From NCBI RefSeq assembly GCF_017358165.1, contig NZ_CP071446.1, positions 620,001 to 684,000 of the forward strand: a stretch of 64,000 bases of DNA, read 5' to 3'. The translations under genes were made by a program, and so were the position numbers. This document shows, in pieces, positions 37,954-47,903 of this stretch (within the stretch, counting starts at the first letter, position 1; each line of letters starts with the position of its first letter). The DNA comes from Thermosipho ferrireducens. Lineage in GTDB: Bacteria; Thermotogota; Thermotogae; Thermotogales; Fervidobacteriaceae. The notes under the pieces were generated by a model. The model did no database searches, was not told where the DNA came from, and saw only the letters and a list, made by a program, of their open reading frames with translations.

Positions 37954-38688
37954 CTAAAATAACACTTTGTATAAGTATAACCCATGCGGCGGCGCAGTGC
38001 CTGCGGCTTTTTCCCTTGAACGTGCCTCCAGCACCTCCTTAACTTTTTCGGGACTCCAGTGTTCCAATCCAACTTTTATAAGGGTTCCAACAATGTTTCT
38101 TACCATGCGTCTTAAATATGAAATTCCCTCTACTCTTATTAGTATAACTCCATTTTTGGGTTCCAAAATTCTTACTTTGAAGATAGTTCTAATGGGATTT
38201 TTTTTATCATCTCCCTTCTGGAATGATGAAAAATCGTGCTCGCCCTCCAGAAAAATCGCACCTTCTCGCATTTTTTGAATATTTAATTTGTATGGAAAAT
38301 GCCACATATAATTTCTCAGAAAGATGTTTTTATTTTTTGTGCTTATGTAATAGTGATAGATTCTCTTTTTGGCTGCAAATCTTGGGTTAAAATCTTTGGA
38401 AACTTCCCAGGCTCTTTTAATATAAATATCAGCTGGTAGGTTTGCGTTGAGTGCATTTTTTATATCAACGGGGGTGAGTCTTTCAATTGGACAGTTAAAC
38501 GCAGCGACCTGCCCAACTGCATGAACTCCTGCGTCTGTTCTACCAGCAGCTTGTGTGTATATTCTCACTTTGAAAATGCGTTCCAGAGCATTTTCAAGTT
38601 CTCCCTGTACAGTTCGTACGCTGGGTTGTCCCTGATAACCAAAAAAGTTTGTTCCATCGTATGCGAATTCTATGGCGAATCTTTTCAT
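37954..38688 (-). CDS. truA: tRNA pseudouridine(38-40) synthase TruA
   Basis: A 244-residue TruA: FAYDGTNFFGYQGQPSVRTVQ at the start, catalytic Asp in AAGRTDAGVHAVGQ, and FLRRMVR-type motif (SYLRRMVRNIVGTLIKVG). It modifies U38-U40 in the tRNA anticodon arm. Its ATG overlaps the stop of the GGDEF-like gene (ATGA), making it part of the long minus-strand operon. Confidence 0.95.
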   Translation of the reverse strand: MKRFAIEFAYDGTNFFGYQGQPSVRTVQGELENALERIFKVRIYTQAAGRTDAGVHAVGQVAAFNCPIERLTPVDIKNALNANLPADIYIKRAWEVSKDFNPRFAAKKRIYHYYISTKNKNIFLRNYMWHFPYKLNIQKMREGAIFLEGEHDFSSFQKGDDKKNPIRTIFKVRILEPKNGVILIRVEGISYLRRMVRNIVGTLIKVGLEHWSPEKVKEVLEARSREKAAGTAPPHGLYLYKVLF

Positions 38689-40328
38689 AGAGACATAATC
38701 CTCCCACCACCAGCTTTTTTGGCCACATGCAGTGCCTTCTTGGCGTCTTTTAAAAGCCTGTTTAAATCTTTATATTTTTCTGATGTTGAAATACCTATAC
38801 TTAATGAAAGTTCGGGATAAATTTCATGAATTTCTTCAAGCATTCTTGAAAAATACATTATTACTTTAAGCTTGTTTACATTGAAGAACACGGAGATAAA
38901 CTGACCGCCTCCTATTTTGTATGATATAGAAAACTTTCCAAATTTGTCTTTTAAATAATTTTCCAGAGAGTTTACAATCACTTCGCCGTATTCTGGGCCA
39001 TTTGTAAAATTAAATTTATCCAGCTGATCAATATCTATAATAGCTACAACTATGTCTTTTGTTTCTCTTATAATATTTTCGGCAAGTCTTACAAATTCAG
39101 GATAAGATAATTTTTTTAGATACGAATTCTGGCTTGTGAGCCAGTAACGAGAATACGGCGTTTTTTTGAGAAGTTCATACATGAACCACGAAAGAAAACC
39201 GAGGAGTTTTAGCTCGTGCTCTGTAGGTCGCAACCCACTTGATGGTTTATCGTAACTAATATAACCTACCATTTCACCTAATTCTGTATAGATGGGAACC
39301 AGTAAAATGTCCCCTCTTTTCCAGCTGTTTTCAATATCAAATGTTGGATATTTAGCAAACACATAATATGAAAAATTTTCAAGACTCAAAGAACCTTCAG
39401 GGATAAAGTAAACTCCCTCTTTTCGAAATCTTTCCTGAAAAAAACGTTTTATAGTGGATAATTCTGGATTACCACTTTTTACAAAATTCCATTCCTCTAC
39501 TGTAAGTCCATGTTGAGAAACTCTTATCACACGTTCAGCTGATTTGTCAAATACACTAAGTAAAGCTCTTTCAAAACCAGATATTTCACAGAAAAGTTTT
39601 AAAAGTTTTTCAATATTCTCATCAAATTCTGTATCATTTGTTCTGTAAACTAAATCAGGTATTTTGTAAAGGTTATTGTTTATACTTCGCAGTTTATAGC
39701 TTTCTATTCTTTCAAGTAAAACTAAGTTATAGTTTTTTACAAAACTTATAATTAAAAAAAGCAAAAAGGAATACGTGAAAAACACCATTAGAATGTAAGG
39801 AAAGGTTATTTCTGAAAAAAGGTAAATATTTGAGATAATCAACGACGAAAGAATTATTAGTATAGAACTATAAAAAAGTGGATTCACAAGGTTTAGGAAG
39901 AACTCTTTTCCGAAATATAGAGAATCAAGTAAGATATTAGCTATTAAAAAAGTTATTGCAAACGCTGGAATTCGTAAATAATCAACAGGTATTAAATAAT
40001 AGAAAAAAGTTCCTACGCTGTAAAGAAAGAAAGAGAAGGCGCTTCGAATAAAGCGATTTCTTTTCGAAAATATGAACCAGAAAGCAGCCGAAAACAAAGT
40101 AGCTGTTTCAGGTGAAACAAAAAGCAGGAAAGGTATGGTAATTAATATGTCGCTTGCGAACGAATATTTTCCGAGTTTTAATTCCATTCTGTGGAAGAGA
40201 TACGTTCCTATTCCCAGTAATATTAAAAAAAGCCAGTTTGTTGAAAATATAAAACGACCTGAACTAAAGATAATGAAAAAACCTAAAGTATATAAGAATA
40301 AGGAAACAAAAAAATCTTTTTTCTTCAA
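38685..40328 (-). CDS. Membrane GAF-GGDEF-like protein with degenerate active site
   Basis: A 547-residue protein: seven or eight transmembrane helices (residues 1-205), a GAF-like domain (about 235-390) and a GGDEF-like domain (about 405-547). The signature loop reads GGGQF (YKIGGGQFISVF) instead of GGDEF/GGEEF, and no clear RxxD inhibitory site precedes it. It probably does not synthesise cyclic-di-GMP and may act as a GTP- or effector-binding sensor. Start is TTG 40328 with GGGGAG 7 nt before it. First gene of the operon that runs through cheA to fliQ, so a motility-related signal is plausible. Confidence 0.8.
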   Translation of the reverse strand: MKKKDFFVSLFLYTLGFFIIFSSGRFIFSTNWLFLILLGIGTYLFHRMELKLGKYSFASDILITIPFLLFVSPETATLFSAAFWFIFSKRNRFIRSAFSFFLYSVGTFFYYLIPVDYLRIPAFAITFLIANILLDSLYFGKEFFLNLVNPLFYSSILIILSSLIISNIYLFSEITFPYILMVFFTYSFLLFLIISFVKNYNLVLLERIESYKLRSINNNLYKIPDLVYRTNDTEFDENIEKLLKLFCEISGFERALLSVFDKSAERVIRVSQHGLTVEEWNFVKSGNPELSTIKRFFQERFRKEGVYFIPEGSLSLENFSYYVFAKYPTFDIENSWKRGDILLVPIYTELGEMVGYISYDKPSSGLRPTEHELKLLGFLSWFMYELLKKTPYSRYWLTSQNSYLKKLSYPEFVRLAENIIRETKDIVVAIIDIDQLDKFNFTNGPEYGEVIVNSLENYLKDKFGKFSISYKIGGGQFISVFFNVNKLKVIMYFSRMLEEIHEIYPELSLSIGISTSEKYKDLNRLLKDAKKALHVAKKAGGGRIMSL

Positions 40329-40415
40329 ATAAAATCTCCCCTCATTTAAGATGTTAGACTGATAAATATTTTACCATTTTTATTACAAAATTCACAGGTT
40401 TAATTGTAACAAAAT

Positions 40416-40675
40416 TTGGCGAGGTTGGCGAAATAAGATCCTTCGTCGCTGGTGCTCCTCAGGATGACATCCCCTCACATTCGTTCGGAATGACAAAAGA
40501 AGGAGAATATTATTCTAAGGAGCGAGAAAGCAAGGAATTCCTCCTCTGTGTCATTCCGAGGAGCGAAAGCGACGAGGAATCCACCGCCCATGTCATTCCG
40601 AACCCGAAGGGTGAGGAATCTTATAATTAGCGAGGTTAGCAAGGTTGGCGAGGTTGGCGAGGTTAGGGAGGCAAA
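40416..40675. repeat. R1/R2 repeat array
   Basis: R2 unit, forward R1 (ATCCT/AGGAT at about 40435-40469), degenerate copies, reverse R1 copies near 40549-40580 and 40592-40622, then R2 units to 40672. It separates the divergent GGDEF-like and transporter genes. Between 40676 and 40808 only AT-rich promoter-like sequence and a small inverted repeat (CAGTG..CACTG near 40684-40700) are seen. Confidence 0.87.
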
Positions 40676-40808
40676 TCATTAAACAGTGAATGACACTGAT
40701 TTGTAACAGCTCACGTCACTGATGAAATCAAGTTAACACATAATTTTATATTTAATTTAACTACGGATACTTTTTTATGGTTGTATAATTATCGAGGAGG
40801 TGAAATTT

Positions 40809-42089
40809 GTGGCAATAGAGAAGATTTTAGCAATTGTAATAGTTGGTATTGCTTATTACTTTATTATATTTGGGAAAAAGCACAAAGCACCTATAATATT
40901 TGGATTGTCTTTATTGGTAGCTGTTTTGAAATTGGTGGAAGGTCTTGAACCTTATAATATAAGCAAAGTTGTTGACTTGAATACATTGGGTTTACTTGCG
41001 GGGATGATGATAATAGTGGAGTTTTTAAGAAAAACAGGTGTATTTCAATTTTTGGCTATAAAAATAGTGAAAATAGGAGGGAAACACTTTTTCTGGACAA
41101 TAACGGGACTTATGGTTCTAGTGGCAATTGCTTCTGCTTTTTTAGATAATCTTGTCACAATTATCCTCATAGCACCTATGATATTTCTTATAACAGATAC
41201 GCTTGGATTAAACCCTATTCCATTTCTTATGCTTACAATAGTTATAGATAATATAGGTGGTATGTCCACTTTGATTGGGAGTCCTTTAAATTTAGTTTTG
41301 GGCTCTGTTAGTGGGTTAAGTTTTAACGATTTTATAGTAAATATGGGATTGATAAGTATTATATCTTTTGTCGTTGTAATAATCCTTTTTAAAAGGTATA
41401 TGAAAGTTGATGAGAATGTTTTGAAGAAGCTTGAACAACTTTCTACAGTGGATGAAAGAAGTGCTATTATAGATAGAAAATCCATGAAATTTTCCGTTAC
41501 AGTTTTTGTAGGTGTAATAATATTTTTCGCTTTACATAGCATCTTAAATGTTGAATTATCGTTTATCGCGCTTTTAGGAGCGATAGTTATTATGTTATAC
41601 CACAAAAAGGATTTTGCAGATATTTCTCATGAGATTGATTGGGATACTTTATTCTTTTACGCGGGACTTTATATTTTATCATACGCCCTTGAAGAGGTTG
41701 GAGTAACCCAATCACTTGCGAATATTTTCACTACATTTGGGCATAGTAAAATTTTGTACAGTTTTGTTATTTTCTGGTTTGTATCTTTTGCGATTCCATG
41801 GTTAAGTGCCGTTCCAGGTACTCTCATAATAGCACCGATGATCAGATTACTTGTAAATTCAGGATTCAGCAGTAAACTCTGGTGGGTATATGGAGTGAGT
41901 GCCAATTTAGCAACAAATCTGACGCCGTTGGGGGCAGTTCAAAATATTGTGGGAATGAACCTTTTATCTAAACAAATTGGAAGAGATTTCAGCTTTGGAG
42001 AGTATATGAAGTGGGCATGGAAACCATATTTGATAACTTCTCTATTAGGGTTTGTTTATTCTCTGTTGGTCGTTACACGAGGAGGCTAA
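40809..42089 (+). CDS. ArsB/NhaD/CitM-superfamily ion transporter
   Basis: A 426-residue membrane protein with about 11-12 helices. Family segments: LAGMMIIVEFLRKTGVFQFLA, SAFLDNLVTIILIAPM (the first helical-hairpin motif) and GGMSTLIGSPLNLVLG; in the second half SAVPGTLIIAPMI and ATNLTPLGAVQNIVGM repeat the theme. Such proteins move arsenite, Na+/H+ or dicarboxylates; the substrate cannot be told from sequence and no arsenic genes are near. GAGGAGG (40794-40800) fits GTG 40809; GTG 40800 overlaps that site. Confidence 0.85.
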   Translation: MAIEKILAIVIVGIAYYFIIFGKKHKAPIIFGLSLLVAVLKLVEGLEPYNISKVVDLNTLGLLAGMMIIVEFLRKTGVFQFLAIKIVKIGGKHFFWTITGLMVLVAIASAFLDNLVTIILIAPMIFLITDTLGLNPIPFLMLTIVIDNIGGMSTLIGSPLNLVLGSVSGLSFNDFIVNMGLISIISFVVVIILFKRYMKVDENVLKKLEQLSTVDERSAIIDRKSMKFSVTVFVGVIIFFALHSILNVELSFIALLGAIVIMLYHKKDFADISHEIDWDTLFFYAGLYILSYALEEVGVTQSLANIFTTFGHSKILYSFVIFWFVSFAIPWLSAVPGTLIIAPMIRLLVNSGFSSKLWWVYGVSANLATNLTPLGAVQNIVGMNLLSKQIGRDFSFGEYMKWAWKPYLITSLLGFVYSLLVVTRGG

Positions 42090-42092
42090 ATT

Positions 42093-43193
42093 GTGAAATG
42101 TAAAGGTTGTGGTGTGGAACTTCAACATGTTAATCCAGAAAGGCCTGGCTATGTACCTTTAGAGATAATGGAGAAAGCTTTGGAAGAAGAGATATTGTGC
42201 CAGCGATGCTATAAGATAAAACATTACGGAAAGTTAATAACCCCTGTAAATGAAAATTTTTTTATGGAGCAGTTAAGTACTGTTTTGAAGAAATTCCAGA
42301 ACTTTCTTTATATAATAGATATTTCTGATTTTGAAGGAACTTACAGAGAAGAAATTATGGAAAAAATTTCACACAAAAACGTATTTTACGCCGTGACAAA
42401 GTTTGATTTACTTCCAAAGAGTGTATGTGCCGGTGAGGTGCAAAATTGGTTGAAGAAAAGGCTAAATGTTTCAAACGATAAAATATTCTTAACGAGCAGC
42501 AAAAACGGTTTTGGATTGAGAAAACTTGAAAAATTTCTTGTTTCTTTGAACGATGATATAGTTGTATTAGGGGTAGCAAATGTGGGAAAATCTTCGTTGA
42601 TTTCTCGCTTTTGTGAAGATTCACCTACTATTTCACCGTTTCCAGGTACAACTCTTGGAATAGTAAAAAGAAAGATAAAGGGATCCAGAACATATTTTTA
42701 TGATACTCCAGGTATCATAACAAATGATCGGGTACTTGATATGCTATCTCCTGAATGCCAGGCAAAAATTCTTGCAACACGAGAGTTATCAAGGAAAACC
42801 TATAAAATAAATGCGTCGCAATCAATACTTGTTAGTGCCTATTGTTGCTTGAGAGTCGAATATAATACAGAAAAACTTCCAATATTCCAGATTTTTGCGC
42901 CTGCGGGGGTGAAATTCCATTTGACAAAAAGTGAAAAAACCAACAAACTAATATTGGAAAGAAACGGGGAAGTTTTAGTACCGCCATGTAAGAAAACCAA
43001 TTTAGATGGCATGCGCTGGAAAGAACAAAGAATAAATTTAGATGAGGAAAAAGAGCTTGTAATCTCGGGGCTTGCCTGGATAAATGTAAAAAGAGGTCCT
43101 TTTACAATGATTGTTAAGGTACCGGAAAATATTTCGATTCATATTAGAGATAAATTAATAAATCCAAAAAGGAAAGGAGGAAAAAACAGGTGA
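42093..43193 (+). CDS. yqeH: YqeH-like circularly permuted GTPase (ribosome assembly)
   Basis: A 366-residue protein. N-terminal zinc-finger with CKGCGVELQ and LCQRCY, then the GTPase motifs in permuted order G4 (TKFDLLPK), G5 (TSSKNG), G1 (GVANVGKSSL) and G3 (DTPG), and a C-terminal domain with a possible RNA-binding role. YqeH acts in 30S subunit assembly. GTG start with GAGGAGG upstream, 3 bp after the transporter stop; the 3' end overlaps pduL by 4 nt. Confidence 0.92.
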   Translation: MKCKGCGVELQHVNPERPGYVPLEIMEKALEEEILCQRCYKIKHYGKLITPVNENFFMEQLSTVLKKFQNFLYIIDISDFEGTYREEIMEKISHKNVFYAVTKFDLLPKSVCAGEVQNWLKKRLNVSNDKIFLTSSKNGFGLRKLEKFLVSLNDDIVVLGVANVGKSSLISRFCEDSPTISPFPGTTLGIVKRKIKGSRTYFYDTPGIITNDRVLDMLSPECQAKILATRELSRKTYKINASQSILVSAYCCLRVEYNTEKLPIFQIFAPAGVKFHLTKSEKTNKLILERNGEVLVPPCKKTNLDGMRWKEQRINLDEEKELVISGLAWINVKRGPFTMIVKVPENISIHIRDKLINPKRKGGKNR

Positions 43194-43777
43194 AAAAGAA
43201 GGAACCAGGTATAATTGCTGGAGTTAGTAACAGACACGTGCATCTTTCACGGGAAGATGTTGAAACTTTATTTGGTAAAGATTATAAGCTCACACCCATC
43301 AAGGATTTAGGACAACCTGGTCAATTTGCTTGCCAGGAGACTGTTGTTATTGTTGGTCCAAAAGGTGCTATTGAAAAGGTTAGAGTATTAGGACCAGAAA
43401 GAAAAGAGACGCAGGTAGAAATTTCGTTAACAGATGCTTTTAAACTTGGAGTTATGCCACCTGTAAGAGATTCCGGAGACCTTGAAGGAACTCCTGGAAT
43501 TGTTATTGTTGGTCCAAAAGGAAGTGTTATAAAAGAAAAAGGTGTTATTATTGCGAAGAGACATATTCACATGCATCCAGATGATGCGAAAAATTATGGA
43601 GTAGAAGACAAACAAATTGTTAAAGTTGTAGTTGAAAAAGCAGGAAGAAGATTAGTCTTTGATGATGTTCTTGTAAGAGTTAGTAAAAAGTATGCGCTCG
43701 AATTTCATGTAGATACCGATGAAGCAAATGCAGCACTTTTAAAAACGGGAGATTTAGTTTACATTCTTGAAGAGTAA
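43190..43777 (+). CDS. pduL: Phosphate acyltransferase PduL-type (phosphotransacetylase)
   Basis: A 195-residue PduL protein built of two beta-barrel halves. Zinc-binding motifs: SNRHVHLS near the N-terminus and IAKRHIHMHPDDA in the second half, with the repeated GPKG turns. It interconverts acyl-CoA and acyl-phosphate (acetyl-CoA + Pi). In Thermotogota this may provide the phosphotransacetylase step of acetate formation. There are no microcompartment genes nearby and no encapsulation peptide is visible. A strong terminator follows. Confidence 0.93.
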   Translation: MKKKEPGIIAGVSNRHVHLSREDVETLFGKDYKLTPIKDLGQPGQFACQETVVIVGPKGAIEKVRVLGPERKETQVEISLTDAFKLGVMPPVRDSGDLEGTPGIVIVGPKGSVIKEKGVIIAKRHIHMHPDDAKNYGVEDKQIVKVVVEKAGRRLVFDDVLVRVSKKYALEFHVDTDEANAALLKTGDLVYILEE

Positions 43778-43795
43778 TAAAATTATTGTAAGGAT

Positions 43796-43829
43796 GTGAC
43801 TCTTGCCTGGCAAGAGTCACATTTTTTTT
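43796..43829 (+). terminator. Terminator of the transporter-yqeH-pduL operon
   Basis: GTGACTCTTGC (43796-43806) pairs perfectly with GCAAGAGTCAC (43810-43820) over CTG, followed by eight T (43822-43829). Confidence 0.95.
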
Positions 43830-43839
43830 AGTAAAAGCG

Positions 43840-44000
43840 GCATTGGCGAGGTTGACCTTCCACCCATGTCATTCCGAACCCGAAGGGTGAGGAATCTTTT
43901 ATTTAGCGAGGTTAGCGAGATTAGCGAGAGTTGGCGAGGTTGGCAAGATTGGCAAGGCCTGTCCTGAGCACGAAGTGCGAAGGAGCTTACGAGAGTTGGA
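43840..44000. repeat. R1/R2 repeat array
   Basis: Reverse R1 (about 43868-43898), R2 run (43903-43950), then the R1 variant starting GCCTGTCCTGAG (about 43954-43988). It begins about 10 bp after the T run of the preceding terminator. Confidence 0.87.
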
Positions 44001-44057
44001 GAAAAAGAATGGAAAAGACAAAAAATAGTATACAATTACTTGACAGAGACCTTATGT

Positions 44058-44096
44058 AAAGAACAGTTGTTCTTTATTTGTTGTTTATGATAAAAT
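44058..44096 (+). promoter_or_regulatory. Promoter with perfect palindrome before the ferritin-like gene
   Basis: AAAGAACA-GT-TGTTCTTT (44058-44075) is a perfect 8-2-8 palindrome. A likely -35 TTGTTC (44067-44072) lies inside it and TAAAAT (44091-44096) follows at 18 bp. The core GAAC-N4-GTTC looks like the Gram-positive LexA box, but an iron or peroxide regulator would suit a ferritin-like gene better. The regulator is not known. An isolated TTGACA (44040-44045) has no matching -10. Confidence 0.6.
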
Positions 44097-44126
44097 AATC
44101 AGTGTGTGAAATCAGGAGGTGAAAAT

Positions 44127-44432
44127 ATGCCAGAATTTTCAAACCCTTTTTCCGGGTTAAAAGAAAACAAAAAGCTTTCAAAGGAAGAATTAATCAGGGC
44201 AATTCGTTTCATGATAGCAGCAGAATATGAAGCTGTTCAGATGTATACGCAACTTGCAGAATCAATAGACAATGAGTTAGCTCGTGAAGTTCTTTATGAT
44301 ATAGCAAATGAAGAAAAGGTTCATGCTGGAGAATTTTTAAGGCTTTTGAAAGAACTTGACCCTGAAGAAGAAAAGTTTTATGAAGAGGGTGCCCAAGAAG
44401 TAGAAGAAGAGATAAAGAAGTTGCAAGATTAG
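44127..44432 (+). CDS. Ferritin-like (rubrerythrin/encapsulated-ferritin type) protein
   Basis: A 101-residue two-helix protein: MPEFSNPFSG, then IRFMIAAEYEAVQMYTQLAES with the iron-ligand Glu, and ANEEKVHAGEFLRLL with the E-x-x-H pair. It matches short ferritin-like proteins that pair up to form an iron site; relatives are encapsulin cargo in some bacteria. GGAGGTG sits 6 nt before ATG 44127. The final residues KLQD and the TAG stop are encoded by an R2 repeat unit (TTGCAAGATTAGCGAG), so the tail where an encapsulin-targeting peptide would lie appears replaced. No encapsulin gene is in the window. Confidence 0.8.
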   Translation: MPEFSNPFSGLKENKKLSKEELIRAIRFMIAAEYEAVQMYTQLAESIDNELAREVLYDIANEEKVHAGEFLRLLKELDPEEEKFYEEGAQEVEEEIKKLQD

Positions 44433-44690
44433 CGAGATTGGCGAGGTTGGTAAAAGGATCCCTTGCATGCGTTTGGGAGGATATTCTCCTTTTATGTCAT
44501 TTCGAGGAGAGCATGCGACGAGGAATCCACCGCTTATGTCATTCCGAACCCGAAGGGTGAGGAATCTTATAATTAGCGAGAGTTGGCGAGATTAGCAAGA
44601 TTAGCGAGAGTTAGTAACAAACAGATTTATCACATACATTTGGAATGACAAAAGAAACGAGGAGCGTAAGCGACGAGGAATCTTGTCGTG
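44415..44690. repeat. R1/R2 repeat array entering the ferritin-like gene
   Basis: It starts within the last codons of the ferritin-like gene (R2 units 44422-44452), continues with degenerate forward R1, reverse R1 copies (about 44496-44528 partial, 44537-44568), R2 (44574-44612) and a degenerate reverse R1 near 44645-44685. No gene. Confidence 0.85.
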
Positions 44691-44765
44691 GGCGGTGGTT
44701 AACTTCCCAGCTGTGTCATGTGAAAAATTATATTTTTATTAATAAAAAGAGGAGGTTAGAGAGAG

Positions 44766-45587
44766 ATGGAAAATTATGTAAAAAGAGTAGAAACTGCGGC
44801 AGAATACATAAAAAGCAGATTAACTAAGCTTCCTAAAATAGCTATTGTTTTAGGTTCGGGATTGCATGGAATAGCAGAGGAAGTGGAAAATCCGATTGTT
44901 ATTCCTTATAAAGAGATTCCTGAATTTCCAGTATCCACTGCTCCTGGTCATAGAGGAGAATTAATTTTTGGAGAATTTAACGGGAAAGACGTAATGCTTA
45001 TGAATGGGAGATTTCATTATTATGAAGGTTATGATATGAAAGATGTTGCTTTTCCAGTAAGAGTTATGCAGCTTTTAGGAGTGGAAATACTTATTGTCAC
45101 AAATGCTGCGGGTGGTATGAATCCTGATTTTGAGATAGGAAGGCCTATGTTTATAACTGATCATATAAATATGATGGGAAACAATCCATTGATAGGACCA
45201 AATGTAGAGGAATGGGGTCCAAGATTTCCAGATATGTCTAATGCGTATGACAAAGAGTTGAGACAAAAAGCTATAAATGTTGCTAAAAAGTTAGGAATAT
45301 CTTTCTATGAAGGAGTTTATGTTGCAGTTTCAGGACCAAATTTTGAAACTCCCGCTGAGTTAAAGATGTTAAGATGGATGGGAGCAGATGCCGTTGGTAT
45401 GTCCACAGTACCTGAAGTAATTGTGGCAAATCATGGAGGAATAAAGGTTCTGGGAATTTCCGCAATTACTGATAAGGCGGTTCATGACGACCTTAAACCA
45501 TTGACTGCAGAGGAAGTGCTCGAAGTAGCAGAGAAAACAGGAAAATTAATAGCTCAAATAATTTCTGAGTTTGTCAGGGAATTATAA
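44766..45587 (+). CDS. punA: Purine-nucleoside phosphorylase
   Basis: A 273-residue PNP of the trimeric class: [15 protein letters not shown] (phosphate loop), [34 protein letters not shown], the base-site Glu in GPNFETPAE and [14 protein letters not shown]. It cleaves purine nucleosides with phosphate for salvage. GAGGAGG precedes ATG 44766 at an optimal distance. It is followed after 11 bp by a chemoreceptor gene. Confidence 0.95.
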   Translation: MENYVKRVETAAEYIKSRLTKLPKIAIVLGSGLHGIAEEVENPIVIPYKEIPEFPVSTAPGHRGELIFGEFNGKDVMLMNGRFHYYEGYDMKDVAFPVRVMQLLGVEILIVTNAAGGMNPDFEIGRPMFITDHINMMGNNPLIGPNVEEWGPRFPDMSNAYDKELRQKAINVAKKLGISFYEGVYVAVSGPNFETPAELKMLRWMGADAVGMSTVPEVIVANHGGIKVLGISAITDKAVHDDLKPLTAEEVLEVAEKTGKLIAQIISEFVREL

Positions 45588-45598
45588 GGGGGGATTAT

Positions 45599-47893
45599 AT
45601 GTCCTTTCGAACTAAACTATTTGTTCTGGCAATAATTTTGGTAACGATTCCACTACTGTTTATAACATATATAAACCTGAAAATAGTGGATACACAGCTT
45701 TTTTCTATGCAAAAGGGAATACAGAGCAAGGTAGATTATGTAAAAAATACTTACGATAGCTATATAGCAAGTTTTAAAACCAATCTGGAAAAACAGGCAG
45801 AGACCTTTTCAGATGAGGTAAAAATGTTGATTAAAGAACAGGAAAAAAAATTACAACAAACTTTTGATGAGGTGTATTACAAGGCCATTTTAAAGCAGGC
45901 GAAATCTACACATGAAACAGTGATTAATCTTATAAAACAAAGAGCAAATTTGGTTATAAATGTTGCACAGGTAGCTGCAGCAGCGGACGAGAATGTAAAT
46001 GCTGCAAATGAAAGAAATTTGTCTCTTACCGAGAGAAAGTCTTTGATGTTTCCTTATGTAGAAAAATTGAATTTAGATTACGCGGGATTATGGATTGTCG
46101 ATACAAAACCTCCAAAAATAAAAAGCAAACCTAATGTCAAACTATCAAATGGGAAATATGTTATAGAATATGCTAAATCTACTGGCTCTGGCGCTAATGC
46201 GAAATTTTATAAAAAGCCTCCTTATCTTGAAAAGCTTTCCAATGAACTTTCTAAAATGATATCAGGTACATCAGTGTATCCTGTTTCTTTTATTTTTCCA
46301 GCAAAAGATAGTTTTTTCTTAATTTCTGCTATTGCTGTGATGCATCCTCAGCTTGGGAATACGGTAAATGGCTTTGTAATAATGGTTGACAAGATTGATA
46401 ATAAGTTCTTGGATTATGTTAAATCTATATCTAATGCTGAAATTACCATATACTCCAATAATTTATCAGTTGTCACTACAAAAGTTGATAACTCTGGAAA
46501 AAGGGTGGTAGGACGTTCTCTGGAAAAGTTGAAAAATAATATTGTAAGGATTCTGGGTAAAGATTACCTTATTCAAAGAGATGATTTTGTATATTCAGGC
46601 GAAAGAATAGGAATTGTGGAAGTTGCTGTTCCATTTGAAAAAGTTAATGTCAGTGTGAATATTCCAGAGCCGAAGCCTTTGCAACTTCCTTCATTTGAGA
46701 GTCCCAAAGTCGCTATTGAGTTGAGCCTTGACAGTTCTCAACTTGTAAGGATCAATATCATGGTTACGGGAATTATATTGGCCGTTGCTATTATTGCTGT
46801 TATTATCTTTACCCGTAATTTGAGTTCACAAATAGAATTTTCCAAAACAATAATAGAAAAGCTTTCGGAAGGTGTTTTTGTGGATACAGAAAACATAAAA
46901 GCTTCTGGTGAGTTTCAGGTGATGATAGATTCTATAAAGATTCTTTCGAAGAAATTTGAAGAATTTGCAAAGAGGTTATTAGAAGATTCGAAAAATCTTG
47001 ACGGGGAAGTTAACGATTTGACGTCTTTAAGTGAGCTTTTAGTGGAGGTTTCAGATGACTTTTCAATGACTCTTTCAAAATTTAGAAATAGGGCTTCTGA
47101 GCTTGTAAATAATTTTAATCAGGTAAAGGATAGTACCAGAAATGCCGAATATGCTACGGAAGAAGTGACGAAGAATCTTGAGAGTTTGATTGAAAACATT
47201 CGGGAAACTGAAAGTTCTGTTTTGAACAATTCTAAACTTATAGAAGAGATGAGCGAAAGCATAAGTAACTCTCTTGAAATATTTGAAAGATTTAGCGAGT
47301 ATGTCAGGGAAACCATTGAAAGATTTAAGGATATGAAAGAAGAAATGGCAAAAATCCAGAGTATTGCAAGTCAGACAAATTTGTTAGCTTTAAATGCGGC
47401 TATTGAGGCGGCAAGGGCTGGAGAGGCTGGCAAAGGGTTTGCCGTTGTTGCTGATGAAGTTATGAAATTATCTGTTGAGATTAACAATGTCTCAAAAAAT
47501 CTTGTTGAGGATATGGTAGAGTATACGACAAATCTTGAAGAATTAAAAGAGGTTTACAGTAATTCACAAAGAAATTTTGAGAAGTTATCGAATGCCAAGA
47601 AGGTTTTTATTTCAAATTTTGAAAGTATAATAGATAATGTACAAAATGTGGGACGCGAAACAAAGGTGGTCTCTCAAACACTTGAGAAAACACGAAGTGC
47701 CTTTGAAGATATGATAGAAGCATCTGAAAACGCTACTGAAACAGTAGAAGGTCTTGTTTCCGAAATGGGAAGCGTGGAAAGTGAATTTAAAAATCTTCAG
47801 AAATTCTCTGAGAGTTTAAAGAAAGTAGTCACAGATATAGAAAGAATTTCAAAAGAGTTAAGCGACATTGCTAAATGGTTTAAAATAGTGTAA
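45599..47893 (+). CDS. Methyl-accepting chemotaxis protein
   Basis: A 764-residue receptor: transmembrane helix 1 (about 6-26), a large periplasmic sensor (about 27-380, coiled start and a Cache-like segment with YAGLWIVD and FVIMVDKID), helix 2 (about 385-405, [20 protein letters not shown] in part), then a cytoplasmic coiled coil. The hairpin tip [20 protein letters not shown] (in part) is the CheW/CheA contact. It lies next to fliR-flhB and would signal to the CheW/CheA at 32.0-34.5 kb. Ligand unknown. Confidence 0.93.
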   Translation: MSFRTKLFVLAIILVTIPLLFITYINLKIVDTQLFSMQKGIQSKVDYVKNTYDSYIASFKTNLEKQAETFSDEVKMLIKEQEKKLQQTFDEVYYKAILKQAKSTHETVINLIKQRANLVINVAQVAAAADENVNAANERNLSLTERKSLMFPYVEKLNLDYAGLWIVDTKPPKIKSKPNVKLSNGKYVIEYAKSTGSGANAKFYKKPPYLEKLSNELSKMISGTSVYPVSFIFPAKDSFFLISAIAVMHPQLGNTVNGFVIMVDKIDNKFLDYVKSISNAEITIYSNNLSVVTTKVDNSGKRVVGRSLEKLKNNIVRILGKDYLIQRDDFVYSGERIGIVEVAVPFEKVNVSVNIPEPKPLQLPSFESPKVAIELSLDSSQLVRINIMVTGIILAVAIIAVIIFTRNLSSQIEFSKTIIEKLSEGVFVDTENIKASGEFQVMIDSIKILSKKFEEFAKRLLEDSKNLDGEVNDLTSLSELLVEVSDDFSMTLSKFRNRASELVNNFNQVKDSTRNAEYATEEVTKNLESLIENIRETESSVLNNSKLIEEMSESISNSLEIFERFSEYVRETIERFKDMKEEMAKIQSIASQTNLLALNAAIEAARAGEAGKGFAVVADEVMKLSVEINNVSKNLVEDMVEYTTNLEELKEVYSNSQRNFEKLSNAKKVFISNFESIIDNVQNVGRETKVVSQTLEKTRSAFEDMIEASENATETVEGLVSEMGSVESEFKNLQKFSESLKKVVTDIERISKELSDIAKWFKIV

Positions 47894-47903
47894 TATTAAT
47901 ACT

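Noticed and set aside
44058-44075. SOS (LexA) box
   Set aside because: The core fits GAAC-N4-GTTC, but the downstream gene is ferritin-like and no lexA or repair gene is present, so assigning LexA is not justified.
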